DNA of 64,000 bases from Variovorax sp. PBS-H4. GTDB taxonomy: Bacteria > Pseudomonadota > Gammaproteobacteria > Burkholderiales > Burkholderiaceae_C. Below the pieces are notes generated by a model, which saw only the letters and a program-made list of their open reading frames with translations, searched no databases and was not told the DNA's origin. Shown here piece by piece: positions 22,825 through 31,873 of this stretch (position 1 is its first letter; the number at the start of each line of letters is the position of its first letter). A program made the translations under genes and the position numbers. The DNA is taken from contig NZ_LR594675.1 of the NCBI RefSeq assembly GCF_901827205.1, positions 4,898,001 to 4,962,000 of the forward strand, read 5' to 3'.

Positions 22825-23292
22825 ATGACCGAGCTCGACCGCATCGACCGCAGGATCCTCGAGATCCTGCAACGCCAGGGCCGCATCCCGATGACCGAGC
22901 TCGCGCAGCAGATCGGGCTGTCGACCTCGCCCTGTACCGAGCGTGTGCGGCGCATGGAACGTGAAGGCGTGATCACCGGCTACTACGCGCGCATCGACCC
23001 GCAGGCGGTCGGCAAGACGCTGCTGGTGTTCGTCGAGATCACCCTCTCCTCCAAGTCGGCCGACGTCTTCGACAAGGTGCGTACCGAGCTGCTGCACGTG
23101 CCCGAGGTGATGGAATGCCACCTGGTCTCGGGGGGCTTCGACTACCTGGTGAAGGCGCGCCTGCGCGCGATGAGCGACTACCGGCGGCTGCTGGGCGACC
23201 TGCTGAAGAAGCTGCCGGTCACAGCCGAATCGAACAGCTATGTGGTGATGGAAGAGGTGAAGGAGAGCTTGTATCTGCCGCTGGACCGTTGA
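22825..23292 (+). CDS. Lrp/AsnC family transcriptional regulator
   Basis: A 155-residue Lrp-type regulator: N-terminal winged HTH (about 5-60, with [23 protein letters not shown]) and C-terminal RAM ligand-binding domain (about 70-150). The position divergent from dadA matches Lrp or a DadR/BkdR-like activator that responds to alanine or leucine. ATG at 22825 has an AGGAG Shine-Dalgarno six bases upstream, which favours it over the earlier 22786 start. Confidence 0.92.
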   Translation: MTELDRIDRRILEILQRQGRIPMTELAQQIGLSTSPCTERVRRMEREGVITGYYARIDPQAVGKTLLVFVEITLSSKSADVFDKVRTELLHVPEVMECHLVSGGFDYLVKARLRAMSDYRRLLGDLLKKLPVTAESNSYVVMEEVKESLYLPLDR

Positions 23293-23351
23293 GGCAGCCT
23301 TTCAGCTCGGCAGTTCGTCCAGCACGTCGATGACCTGCCCGCGAGCATTGG

Positions 23352-24182
23352 CTACGGACTGCCCGCATTCGGAAAGAACAGCTGCTCGCCGCCGATCTTG
23401 TAGCTCGCGATGGTCGATTGCCCTGCCGGCGAGATCACCCAGTCGACGAACTTCTGCGCGCCGGCACTGTCGAGCTGCGGAAACTTCGAGGGGCTCACCA
23501 CCATCACGCCGTACTGGTTGAAGAGCCGCTTGTCGCCTTCTACCAGCACCGCGAGCTCGGCACGGTTCTTGAAGCTGAGCCACGTGCCGCGGTCAGCCAG
23601 CACATAGGCGCCAGCGGCGGCCGCCATGTTGAGCGCCGGGCCCATGCCGCAACCGCATTCCTTGTAGCCCGCACCCTTTCGTTCGTTGGGCAAGGGCTGG
23701 CCCGCGGCGCCCAGCCCGGTCTGCATCCACAGGCGGCGCTCGGCGGCATCGGTGCCGCTCTTGTCGCCACGGGACACGAAGGCAGCGTTGGCCGCGGCCA
23801 CCTTCTTCAGCGCCGCGGCGATGTCCTTGCCCTTCGCGGCGGCCGGGTCGCTCTTCGGCCCGACGAGCACGAAGTCGTTGTACATGACGGCGTAGCGCTT
23901 CTCGGCGAAGCCTTCAGCCACGAACTTCTCCTCGGCTGCGGTGTCGTGCACGAAGAGCACGTCGGCATCGCCGCGCTTGGCCATGTCGATGGCCTGGCCG
24001 GTGCCCACCGCCACCACCTTCACGTCGACGCCGCTGGCCTGCTTGAACGCCGGCAGCAGGTGCGCGAACAAGCCCGACTGCTCGGTCGAGGTGGTGGATG
24101 CCATAGTGATCGTCTCGGCCTGCGCCGCGAAGCTGCCCCCCGCAAGGGCGAGGGCCACGGCCAGGGACTTGAATGTTTTCAT
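23352..24182 (-). CDS. tupA: Tungstate-type ABC transporter substrate-binding protein
   Basis: A 276-residue periplasmic protein of the PstS-like TupA family that binds tungstate with high affinity. The signal peptide ends at about residue 22 (AQA). The mature N-terminus holds the TupA oxyanion motif (ASTTSTEQSGLF), with a conserved SRGDKSGT loop further on; ModA sequences lack these. Third gene of tupB-tupC-tupA; its ATG overlaps the tupC stop by four bases. Some family members serve molybdate, so tungstate specificity is probable rather than certain. Confidence 0.87.
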   Translation of the reverse strand: MKTFKSLAVALALAGGSFAAQAETITMASTTSTEQSGLFAHLLPAFKQASGVDVKVVAVGTGQAIDMAKRGDADVLFVHDTAAEEKFVAEGFAEKRYAVMYNDFVLVGPKSDPAAAKGKDIAAALKKVAAANAAFVSRGDKSGTDAAERRLWMQTGLGAAGQPLPNERKGAGYKECGCGMGPALNMAAAAGAYVLADRGTWLSFKNRAELAVLVEGDKRLFNQYGVMVVSPSKFPQLDSAGAQKFVDWVISPAGQSTIASYKIGGEQLFFPNAGSP

Positions 24183-24940
24183 ACCAGTTCTCCTTTTACG
24201 AACAAGCGTGCTGCCTCGGGCAGCGGCCCATGGAAGAAATCGTCGACCGGCAGGTCGGCCAGCACCCGCCCCTGCTCCAGGTAGATCACCCGGCTCGCCA
24301 GCCGCTTGACCTGGCCCAGGTTGTGGCTTGCGAATACCAGGGTGCGGCCCTGCGCGGCTTCGGCGATCAGGGTCTCGACCTCGCGCTTGGCCGTCGGGTC
24401 CAGGCTCGCGGTCGGCTCGTCGAGCAGCAGCACCGACGGCTTCAACGCCCACGCGCGCGCGAGCGCCAGGCGCTGCTGCTGCCCGCCTGACAGCGTGCGC
24501 GCGTTGCGCCCGGCGACGCTTGCCAGGCCGACCCGCTCCAACGCCACCCTGGTCTCGGCCTGCGCGCTGCGCCACGGTACGCCACGAAGCCAGAGCGCCA
24601 GGGCGACGTTGTTGTGGACGCTCATGCGCAGCATGTGCGGCCGCTGGAACAGCATGGCCTGCGCGCGCAGCGGCACACCGCTGACGAAGGTGCCGGACGC
24701 GTGCGGCACCAGGCCGTGCAGCACGCGCAGCAGCGTGCTCTTTCCGCTGCCGTTGGCGCCGATCAGGGCGACGCGCTCGCCCGCCTGGATAGACAGCGTG
24801 ACGCCGGCCAATGCCGGCACGCGGCCGTAGCGCACGTCGATGGTGTGCAGGGTGAAAAATGGAATGGCCGCCGGCACAGGCGCGTGCGGCTCCGCGTCAT
24901 CGCGCGCGGCCACCACGCGCAGGCGAGGGCGAACGCTCAT
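24179..24940 (-). CDS. tupC: Tungstate-type ABC transporter ATP-binding protein
   Basis: ATPase of 253 residues with Walker A GANGSGKST at 61-69, signature LSGGQQQ and Walker B VLLLDEPT, and a D-loop ASLDP. There is no C-terminal TOBE domain, unlike ModC. An N-terminal extension of about 30 residues precedes the ATPase domain; an internal start cannot be excluded. Overlaps tupB upstream and tupA downstream by four bases each, so the three are co-translated. Confidence 0.88.
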   Translation of the reverse strand: MSVRPRLRVVAARDDAEPHAPVPAAIPFFTLHTIDVRYGRVPALAGVTLSIQAGERVALIGANGSGKSTLLRVLHGLVPHASGTFVSGVPLRAQAMLFQRPHMLRMSVHNNVALALWLRGVPWRSAQAETRVALERVGLASVAGRNARTLSGGQQQRLALARAWALKPSVLLLDEPTASLDPTAKREVETLIAEAAQGRTLVFASHNLGQVKRLASRVIYLEQGRVLADLPVDDFFHGPLPEAARLFVKGELV

Positions 24941-25686
24941 GCCGCGACCTCCACCCGCCGCGGCCCTGCCGCATCGGCTGCGCCGCCATCGACACGCTCG
25001 CGCCAGCCGCGCAGCGCGCTGATGGCGAGGTTGAGCAACAGCACCACGCCCAGCAGCACCAGGCCCAAGGCCAGCGCGAGCGGCAGGTCGCCCTTGCTGG
25101 TCTCGAGCGCGATGGCGGTGGTCATGACGCGCGTGAAGCCGTCGATGTTGCCCCCGACGATCATCACCGCGCCAACCTCCGACACGGCGCGGCCGAAGGC
25201 GGCGATCAGCACGGTGACCAGCGCGTAGCGCTCGTCCCACACCAGCAACAGCGCCCGCACCAGGCCACGCGCACCGAGCGAGCGCAACTGCTCGCCGTGC
25301 GCGCGGTCCGCGTCCTCGATGGATTGGCGCGTGAGGGCCGTGACCACCGGCAGTACCAGCAGCGCCTGCGCCAGCACCATGGCCTGGAACGAGAACAGCC
25401 AGCCCAGGAAACCCAGCGGCCCCGAGCGCGACAGCAACAAATAGATCACCAGCCCGACCACCACCGACGGCAGCGCCAGCAGCGTGTTGAGCAACGTGAG
25501 CAGCAGCCCGCGCCCCGCGAATCGTGCAACGGCGAGCCAGGCACCGAGCAGCAGGCCGAACCCGCACGCCAGGGCGCAGGCCGTGGCGCTGACCGCCAAT
25601 GAACGCCCGACGATGGCGAGCAGCACGGGATCGCCGGCAACCAGCAGGTGCCAGGCGGCGATGGCGCTGTCGGTGAAGGTGTTCAT
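24937..25686 (-). CDS. tupB: Tungstate-type ABC transporter permease
   Basis: Inner-membrane permease of 249 residues with about five membrane segments and a coupling loop (RSLGARGLVRALLLV) followed by the conserved GRAVSEVGAVMIVGGNI block shared by TupB and CysW-like permeases. First gene of the operon. The ATG at 25686 (MNTFTDS) leads directly into the first helix; an upstream in-frame extension to 25806 crosses the promoter region and is rejected. Confidence 0.88.
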   Translation of the reverse strand: MNTFTDSAIAAWHLLVAGDPVLLAIVGRSLAVSATACALACGFGLLLGAWLAVARFAGRGLLLTLLNTLLALPSVVVGLVIYLLLSRSGPLGFLGWLFSFQAMVLAQALLVLPVVTALTRQSIEDADRAHGEQLRSLGARGLVRALLLVWDERYALVTVLIAAFGRAVSEVGAVMIVGGNIDGFTRVMTTAIALETSKGDLPLALALGLVLLGVVLLLNLAISALRGWRERVDGGAADAAGPRRVEVAA

Positions 25687-25736
25687 CGGGGCGGGTGGCG
25701 CAATCCAGGAAGTATCGGCAAGGTCGGCGCCCAACA

Positions 25737-25754
25737 TATGCAAGCACGTGCATA
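25737..25754. promoter_or_regulatory. Palindrome in tupB / regulator divergent gap
   Basis: Inverted repeat TATGCA (25737-25742) and TGCATA (25749-25754) with a six-base spacer, in the 125-base gap between divergent tupB and its presumed regulator. A further TGCATAAT at 25771-25778 contains a plausible -10 element (CATAAT) for the regulator, which would place the palindrome over the -35 region. Proposed operator of the neighbouring ModE-like/PBP-like regulator. Confidence 0.5.
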
Positions 25755-25811
25755 GGTGGCCAGCCCACTCTGCATAATCCTCCGCGGCATCCCCCTTGTC
25801 CTCCAACTGTC

Positions 25812-26909
25812 GTGCAGCAGATCGAACTCTTCTACGCCATTGCCCCGCGCCGCAGCGGACGCACGCTGATCCGCAATCCGCTGATGGAGCTGCTGCACGC
25901 GGTCCGCGAACACGGCTCCATCTCGGCAGCGGCGCGGGCGCTGGGCCTGTCGTACCGGCATGTCTGGGGCGAACTCAAGCGCTGGGAGCAGGCCCTGGGC
26001 CATCCGCTGGTCAGCGGCGAGCAGGGCCGCTCGGCGCAGCTCTCGGAGTTCGGCGACAAGCTGCTGTGGGCCGAGCGTCAGGCGCAGGCGCGGCTGGCGC
26101 CTCAGATCGAGGCCCTGCATGCCGATCTCGAGCGCGCGTTCGCCATGGCCTTCGACGATGGCTTGCACGTGCTCAGGCTGCATGCGAGCCACGACGATGC
26201 GCTGGTGCTGCTGCGTGCGCACGCGGCGGAGCGCGCACGGCTGCAGCTGGACATTCGCTTCACCGGCAGCGTGGATGCGATCAGCGCCCTCAACCAGGGG
26301 CGTTGCGTGATGGCGGGCTTCCACACGCTCGAGCGGCCGCCGGCCGGCTCGCTCGCGCAGCGCACCTACAAGCCGCTCCTCAAGCCCGGGCTGCACAAGC
26401 TGATCGGCTTCGCGCGCCGTACGCAGGGACTGATCGTCGCACCCGGCAACCCATTGGACCTGCGCAATATCGGCGACGTTGCGCGGCGGCGTGCGCGCTA
26501 TGTCAACCGCGCCCTCGGCACCGGCACACGGGTGCTGTTGGACGAGTTGCTCGCGCAGGAAGGGCTCGGCGCGGACGCCATCGAGGGTTATGCGCGCGAC
26601 GAGCCCTCGCACATGGCCGTCGCTCATGCCGTGGCATCAGGGCAGGCCGACGCGGGTCTGGGCATCGAATCGGCCGCGCGGGGAGCGAAGCTCGGCTTCG
26701 TGCCGCTGGTGCACGAGCGCTACCACCTGGCCTGCCTCAAGTCGGCACTCGATCAGCCGGCCATCGAGGCCTTGCTCGTGCTGCTGCGCAGCGCCGCCTG
26801 GCAGCACCAGCTCGGCACGTTGGCGGGCTACGAGAGCGCCGGCAGCGGCGAGGTGCAGTCACTGAGCGCGCTGCTGCCGTGGTGGCGCTTCAAGGGGCCG
26901 AAACGGTAA
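25812..26909 (+). CDS. HTH regulator with periplasmic-binding-protein-like domain, tup regulator
   Basis: A 365-residue regulator with a ModE/LysR-like winged helix (about 15-110: SISAAARALGLSYRHVWGELK) fused to a PBP-like domain (about 125-340) related to molybdate/tungstate-binding proteins rather than to TOBE domains. This architecture is known beside oxyanion importers. Start is a GTG at 25812; the in-frame ATG at 25695 would put the N-terminus through the palindrome and promoter. Divergent from tupBCA, so it most likely senses tungstate or molybdate and controls that operon and itself. Confidence 0.85.
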   Translation: MQQIELFYAIAPRRSGRTLIRNPLMELLHAVREHGSISAAARALGLSYRHVWGELKRWEQALGHPLVSGEQGRSAQLSEFGDKLLWAERQAQARLAPQIEALHADLERAFAMAFDDGLHVLRLHASHDDALVLLRAHAAERARLQLDIRFTGSVDAISALNQGRCVMAGFHTLERPPAGSLAQRTYKPLLKPGLHKLIGFARRTQGLIVAPGNPLDLRNIGDVARRRARYVNRALGTGTRVLLDELLAQEGLGADAIEGYARDEPSHMAVAHAVASGQADAGLGIESAARGAKLGFVPLVHERYHLACLKSALDQPAIEALLVLLRSAAWQHQLGTLAGYESAGSGEVQSLSALLPWWRFKGPKR

Positions 26910-26939
26910 TGCGCGCCGCCGCTGGGGAACGCGAATTCG

Positions 26940-27440
26940 TCACTCGAGCTTGCGGTCCTCGCGCTTGGCGTCGGCCATCGCCTCGGGCTCCAGTTCCTCG
27001 GCCGAGCGGTTGAGGTGGATGAACACGCCCCACCCCGCCAGCAGCAGCGCGACGGAGCACACCATGCCTGCCGCATAGAGCAACTGCGCCGGATCGCCAT
27101 GGGCCCTGAAGGTCGCCACCAGCCCTTCCACCGCCAGCGCGACCACGATGACCACCATGAAGCGCGACAGGAAACGGCGCACGCGGGTGGGCGCGCTGAT
27201 GTGCGCGTCCCGCACCACTTCCTCCTCCATGATGGTCTGCGCCACCTGCAGAGCGACCACCGCCGCAGCCAGCAGCCCCACCGCCTCGATGATCGACTCC
27301 GCGGCCGCGCGGTCGAAACCCTCCGCCAGCGCTGACCAGCCAATGCGCGCCGACACCGCGATCAGCATCAGCGCTGCGCAGGCGAAGAGCAGGGCCATGA
27401 AGGCATGAATGCCGGAGAACAGACGCAGCAGCCATCTCAT
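26940..27440 (-). CDS. Four-segment membrane protein of unknown function
   Basis: A 166-residue protein with four predicted membrane segments (about 10-30, 52-70, 90-110, 118-142) and a charged cytoplasmic C-terminus rich in Glu, Lys and Asp. Family not recognised; general layout resembles small YqhA/DUF-type inner-membrane proteins. It converges with the tup regulator (30-base gap). The 90 bases upstream (27441-27530) contain nothing I can identify. Confidence 0.7.
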   Translation of the reverse strand: MRWLLRLFSGIHAFMALLFACAALMLIAVSARIGWSALAEGFDRAAAESIIEAVGLLAAAVVALQVAQTIMEEEVVRDAHISAPTRVRRFLSRFMVVIVVALAVEGLVATFRAHGDPAQLLYAAGMVCSVALLLAGWGVFIHLNRSAEELEPEAMADAKREDRKLE

Positions 27441-27530
27441 TCGCAGTCTCCGATCGTGGTGGGATGCAGCAGTGTCGCGTTCTTCGCATCGGGCGAATGT
27501 CAGCGGGCGCCCTTTGGTTGAGCGCAGGAA

Positions 27531-27992
27531 CTAGTTTCGAAGACGCGCCGCCAGGCGCTGCACCCCCGCCGCCCACCGGTTCGGCTTCTCGTCCATCCAC
27601 TGCTGGGCGAGCTCGGAGGATGCAGGGTCTGTCACGCGGGTCACCGCCTGCTGCGCGCGTGGCGCGAGGGCGCGAAGCTGCTCGCGCGGCACCCCGGCCA
27701 GGCAGGGCACCACCCGTGTCCTCGGCGCTGCGCCGTTGCTGCCCAGCGCATCGGCAAGGACTTCGGCGGCAGCGACGGCGGCTGCTCCGTCGTCGGCATC
27801 GACAAAGCTCGCGACCAGCGCCATGTCGATGGCCTGGGCGACCACGGTGGCATCGGCAGAGCGCGCGCATTCCGCCAGGAAGTCCTGCGCGGCATCGTTG
27901 TCGAGTGCACCTTCGTCCCAGGCGCCCGACAGGGCCGGCAAGGCCAGCATCCACGCGAGGCCGGCGACGCAGGCGCGATACGACATGTTCAT
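27531..27992 (-). CDS. DUF4259 domain protein
   Basis: A 153-residue protein with the DUF4259 opening: a tryptophan-aspartate-glycine pattern (GAWDEGALDNDAAQDFLAE, residues 23-41), followed by an alanine-rich helical region. Residues 1-22 look like a weak signal or membrane-proximal segment, unusual for DUF4259, so the true start could be at a later position. Its ATG overlaps the DUF72 gene stop by four bases, so the two are co-expressed. Function unknown. Confidence 0.7.
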   Translation of the reverse strand: MNMSYRACVAGLAWMLALPALSGAWDEGALDNDAAQDFLAECARSADATVVAQAIDMALVASFVDADDGAAAVAAAEVLADALGSNGAAPRTRVVPCLAGVPREQLRALAPRAQQAVTRVTDPASSELAQQWMDEKPNRWAAGVQRLAARLRN

Positions 27993-28906
27993 GCGGCGAA
28001 TTCTCCGTCAGGGCCGAGGCCGGTCGCCACGCCGAGCCGCCGTGCCAGGTTCGCCGCGTCGTAGGGCGCATGCACCTTGACGTCGTTGTCGAAGTAGCAG
28101 TACACATCGCGCCGGGCGCGGCGCGGCGCGGCGCGGGTCGAAGCCCTGCGTGCGTCCTTCACCTGGCGGCCGTGGCGCCATGCATCGATGCGCGCGGCCC
28201 ACTGGTCCAGCGCGGCATCGTCGTAGCCGCTGGCATAGAGCTCCTTGTCGCCATGCAGCCGCAGGTAGACGAAATCGGCCGTCAGGTCCTCGATCAGCGG
28301 CCAGCGGCCGGCCGTGTCCGCGACCACGAGTGCGATGCCGTGCTGGCGCAATTGGGCAATGAAGGCCGCGTCGACGAAGCTCGGATGACGCACTTCCACC
28401 GCATGCCGCAGCGGCCGCTTCGCGGAACGCTCGAGCCAGCTCCGGCCCTCGAGCCGCTCGTCATGCTCGCGCGCGAGGGCCAGGGCCGCACGCGTGTCGC
28501 GCGGCAGCAGCGTGAAGAAGTCTTCGATCCGCTCCGGGTCGTAAGCCATCGAAGGCGGCAGCTGCCACAGGAACGGTCCCAGCTTCGCGCGCAGTGCCAG
28601 CACCCCCGATGCCAGGAAGTTGGCGAGCGCGGGGCGCACGTCCTTCAGCCGCAGCATGTGCGTGATGTAGCGCGAGCCCTTGACCGCGAAGACGAAGCCA
28701 TCGGGCGTTTCGTCGTGCCAGGCGAGGTAAGACTCGGGCCGTTGCAGCGAATAGAAGGAACCGTTCAGCTCGATGGTCGGCAGCATGCGCGAGGCGAAGG
28801 CCAGTTCCCGGCGCTGTGGCAAGCCCTTCGGATAGAACTTGCCGCGCCAGGGCGCGTAGCGCCAGCCTGAGATGCCGACGCGGGTGTCGCCGGGTGTTCC
28901 AGCCAT
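27989..28906 (-). CDS. DUF72 domain protein
   Basis: A 305-residue DUF72 (YecE-like) TIM-barrel protein. The N-terminal VGISGWRYAPWRGKFYPKGL segment and the ELNGSFY and YCYFDNDVKVHAPYDAANLA stretches are characteristic. No enzymatic activity is established for the family; some are predicted sugar-isomerase-like. ATG at 28906 (MAGTPGD) is chosen over the upstream frame start because the preceding sequence is arginine-rich shadow. It overlaps the DUF4259 gene. Confidence 0.85.
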   Translation of the reverse strand: MAGTPGDTRVGISGWRYAPWRGKFYPKGLPQRRELAFASRMLPTIELNGSFYSLQRPESYLAWHDETPDGFVFAVKGSRYITHMLRLKDVRPALANFLASGVLALRAKLGPFLWQLPPSMAYDPERIEDFFTLLPRDTRAALALAREHDERLEGRSWLERSAKRPLRHAVEVRHPSFVDAAFIAQLRQHGIALVVADTAGRWPLIEDLTADFVYLRLHGDKELYASGYDDAALDQWAARIDAWRHGRQVKDARRASTRAAPRRARRDVYCYFDNDVKVHAPYDAANLARRLGVATGLGPDGEFAA

Positions 28907-29026
28907 GGTTCGTCGCCCCGAAAGAGGCCTTCGCTCGCGGGCCGTGCGGAATGCCGTGCCTCGGCGCGCGATTCTCTGCGGTGGCACGGCCCCGCCGTGA
29001 AGGACAAGGCCGCGCCGCCGCGCACG

Positions 29027-29833
29027 CTAAGCCGGCTTGTCGGCGCGCGCGCCCAGCCCCAGGTAGGTGTCGATGATGCGGCGGTCGTGCAAGAGCTCCG
29101 AGGCCGCGCCCTGCAGCGCGACCGCGCCCATTTCCAGCACATAGGCGCGGTCCGCGACCTGCAGCGCGGCGCGCGCGTTCTGCTCGACCAGCAGCACCGA
29201 GACCCCGTGCTTGCGCAGCGAGGACACCACCTGCAGCACTTCGCGCACGATGAGCGGGGCCAGCCCCAGCGACGGTTCGTCGAGCATCAGCAGGCGTGGG
29301 CGCGCCATCAGCGCGCGACCGATCGCCAGCATCTGCCGCTCGCCGCCGGAGAGCGTGGAGGCCAGCTGCGCGCGGCGCTCGGCCAGGCGCGGGAAGATGG
29401 CGAAGACCTCGTCCATCCGCTGGCGCTGGTCGCGCTCGCCGCGCCACCAGCGCGAGAAGCCTCCCAGCAGCAGGTTGTCCTCGACCGGCATCTCGCCGAA
29501 CAGCTCGCGCTTCTCGGGCACGAGCCCGACGCCGCGCGCCACCATGGCCTCGACGCTGACCCGAGCCATGGGCTCGCCGCCGAGCAGCACCCGTCCGCGC
29601 GAAGGCAGCAGACCCATGGCTGCGCACAGCAGCGTGGTCTTTCCGGCGCCGTTGGGGCCGATCACGGTGACGATCTCGCCGGCGTCCACGCGCAGGTCGA
29701 TGTGGTGGACCGCCTCGACGGGGCCGTAGGAGACGCAGAAGTCTTCGAGTTGAAGCAGGGGCGAGGCGCTCGCTGACGCACTCACGCCTCGGACCGGCAC
29801 GCCGGCCTTTTCTGGAACGGGCGGGTGCGTCAT
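29027..29833 (-). CDS. livF: Branched-chain-type ABC transporter ATP-binding protein LivF
   Basis: A 268-residue ATPase with Walker A GPNGAGKT at 59-66, signature LSGGERQ and Walker B LLMLDEPS, in the LivF subfamily (short form, GLVPEKRELF after the Q-loop region). The first 25 residues are a polar, low-conservation extension. Its ATG overlaps the stop of the LivM-LivG fusion by four bases. Last gene of the importer downstream of the paa operon. The likely cargo is an aromatic acid rather than leucine, by context. Confidence 0.9.
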   Translation of the reverse strand: MTHPPVPEKAGVPVRGVSASASASPLLQLEDFCVSYGPVEAVHHIDLRVDAGEIVTVIGPNGAGKTTLLCAAMGLLPSRGRVLLGGEPMARVSVEAMVARGVGLVPEKRELFGEMPVEDNLLLGGFSRWWRGERDQRQRMDEVFAIFPRLAERRAQLASTLSGGERQMLAIGRALMARPRLLMLDEPSLGLAPLIVREVLQVVSSLRKHGVSVLLVEQNARAALQVADRAYVLEMGAVALQGAASELLHDRRIIDTYLGLGARADKPA

Positions 29834-31668
29834 GCCACTTGCTCCGCGCGACCTTCGCTCGGGGGCTCTTCCACGCCGCCAAGATACGCATCCAGCACCT
29901 TCGGATCGCCCTGCACCTCCGCCGGCGTTCCACGCGCAATGACGGCGCCGAACTCCAGCACCGTGACGCGGTCGGCCAGGTTCATCACGAACTCCATGTC
30001 ATGTTCCACCACCAGGATGCCGAGGCCCTCGGTGCGCAGCTGGTCGAGCAGCGTCGCGAGTGCGCGCTTTTCCAGGTGGCGCAATCCGGCTGCCGGCTCG
30101 TCCAGCAGCAGCACCGCGGGATGGCCTGCCAGGGCGCGCGCGATCTCGACCACGCGCTGCTGGCCGAGCGCGAGCGAGCCCGCCGGCACCTCTGCGAACT
30201 CGCCAAGGCCGCAGCGCTCGATCTGCTGGCGTGCCTGCGCGAGCAGCGCCGCCTCCTCGGCCCGATCGAGCCGCAGCATCGAGGCGATCCAGCCGCGCTT
30301 GCCGCGGCGGTGCGCTCCCAGCGCGACGTTCTCGATCACGCGGCGCTGGCCCAGCAGCCGCACATGCTGGAAGGTGCGGCCCAGGCCCAGCGCCGCGAAG
30401 GCGCGCGAAGGCTGGCCCGTCATGGGGCGGTCCATCAGCCGCACCTCGCCTTCGGTGGGGTCGTCCACGCCCGAGATCATGTTGAAGAAGGTGCTCTTGC
30501 CGGCGCCGTTGGGCCCGATCAGCGCATGGATCTCGCCGGCCTTCACGTCGAGACTGACGGTGTCGTTGGCCACCAGGCCGCCGAAGCGCTTGGTGACGGC
30601 CTTGGCCTCGAGCACGACCTGGCCGCGCGGCGGCAATGCGGCCCCGGGCAGCGTCATCGCCCGGCGCGGCGGACGCACTGCCGCCGGTTTGAGGAAGCGC
30701 CCTGCGAAACGCGCCAGCGTCGGCCACAGCCCGTCGGCGAAGCGTTGCAGCACCACCAGCATCAACAGGCCGAACACGATCACTTCGAAGTTTCCGCTCG
30801 ATCCGAGCAGCTGCGGCAGGATGTCCTGCAGCTGCTCCTTCAGCAGCGTGATCAGCGCCGCACCGAGCACCGCGCCCCACAGGTGGCCGGCACCGCCCAC
30901 GACCGCCATGAACAGGTACTCGATGCCGATGTTCAGGTTGAATGGCGTCGGGTTGATGAAGCGCTGCAGGTGCGCATAGAGCCAGCCCGACACCGCTGCG
31001 AGCAGCGCCGCCAGCACGAAGACCTTGATGCGGTAGCGGCCCGTGTCCACGCCCATCGACTCGGCCATTACGCGCCCGCCCTTGAGCGCGCGGATGGCAC
31101 GCCCCTCGCGCGAATCCAGCAGGTTGTGCAGCGCCCACAGCGCCAGCAGCAGCACGCCCCAGATGACGAGGCCCAGCGAGCGCGGCGAGGCGAAGGAGAC
31201 GCCCCCGACCTCGATCGCCGGAACGCCCGCCACGCCCGTGTGGCCGCCGAGGAACTCGAGATTGCCGAACAGGAAATAGAAGCTCAGACCCCACGCGATG
31301 GTGCACAGCGGCAAGTAGTGGCCCGACAGGCGCAGCGTGATCGCGCCCAGGCCCCAGGCGATGACGAAGGTCACCACGATGCCGAACAGCAGCCCGATCC
31401 AAGGGAGCAGCGCCGGGCTGATGCCGCCCATTGCCGAGGCGGCCATCGGCGAGGTGCAGATCCATGCGGTCGCGTAGGCGCCGGTGCCGACGAACGCGGC
31501 CTGCCCGAAGGAGGTCATGCCGCCAACGCCGGTCAGCATGACCAGGCCGGCCGCCACGAGTGCGTAGAGACCGATGTAGCTGAGGACCGTGACCGAGAAG
31601 TCGGGCAGGAAGCGCCAGGCGGCTGCCAGCGCGATGATGAAGGCCAGTGTCAGGTGGCGGCGGGTCAT
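29830..31668 (-). CDS. LivM-LivG fusion: ABC permease joined to ATP-binding protein
   Basis: A single 612-residue protein with a LivM permease (about 1-325, ten hydrophobic segments, GHYLPLCTIAWGLSF and GGAGHLWGAVLGA motifs) and a LivG ATPase (about 351-612; Walker A GPNGAGKS at 385-392, Walker B VLLLDEPA, C-terminal VVEHDMEFVM). A proline/arginine-rich linker of about 25 residues joins them. No stop or frameshift separates the halves, so this is a real fusion that fixes one permease to one ATPase; such fusions occur in Burkholderiales. ATG at 31668 precedes the first helix. Confidence 0.92.
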   Translation of the reverse strand: MTRRHLTLAFIIALAAAWRFLPDFSVTVLSYIGLYALVAAGLVMLTGVGGMTSFGQAAFVGTGAYATAWICTSPMAASAMGGISPALLPWIGLLFGIVVTFVIAWGLGAITLRLSGHYLPLCTIAWGLSFYFLFGNLEFLGGHTGVAGVPAIEVGGVSFASPRSLGLVIWGVLLLALWALHNLLDSREGRAIRALKGGRVMAESMGVDTGRYRIKVFVLAALLAAVSGWLYAHLQRFINPTPFNLNIGIEYLFMAVVGGAGHLWGAVLGAALITLLKEQLQDILPQLLGSSGNFEVIVFGLLMLVVLQRFADGLWPTLARFAGRFLKPAAVRPPRRAMTLPGAALPPRGQVVLEAKAVTKRFGGLVANDTVSLDVKAGEIHALIGPNGAGKSTFFNMISGVDDPTEGEVRLMDRPMTGQPSRAFAALGLGRTFQHVRLLGQRRVIENVALGAHRRGKRGWIASMLRLDRAEEAALLAQARQQIERCGLGEFAEVPAGSLALGQQRVVEIARALAGHPAVLLLDEPAAGLRHLEKRALATLLDQLRTEGLGILVVEHDMEFVMNLADRVTVLEFGAVIARGTPAEVQGDPKVLDAYLGGVEEPPSEGRAEQVA

Positions 31669-31830
31669 GGGGAAGCCTTCCGGGGGCTGGTCTGTCTTGC
31701 TCCTGTTTGTCTTGCGGGGGTGAGGTGGGGGCAACGGGTTTTCTGTTTGTACGTTGCTGTTGTTTTGGGGCGGGAGCCGGCCTCACACCAACTGCAACGC
31801 CAGAACAAAGGCCCGGAGCCCCCACCCCAG

Positions 31831-31851
31831 CCCTCCCCCAAGGCGGGAGGG
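31831..31851. repeat. Intergenic REP-like hairpin in liv operon
   Basis: CCCTCCC (31831-31837) and GGGAGGG (31845-31851) form a compact hairpin within the 205-base gap between livH and the livM-livG fusion. It is embedded in a pyrimidine-rich strand (CCCCCACCCCAGCCCT) of a type dispersed through Burkholderiales intergenic regions. It may slow or terminate transcription or protect the mRNA. Copy number elsewhere in the genome cannot be seen here. Confidence 0.5.
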
Positions 31852-31873
31852 AGCAAATCGGAAACCAGCACGC

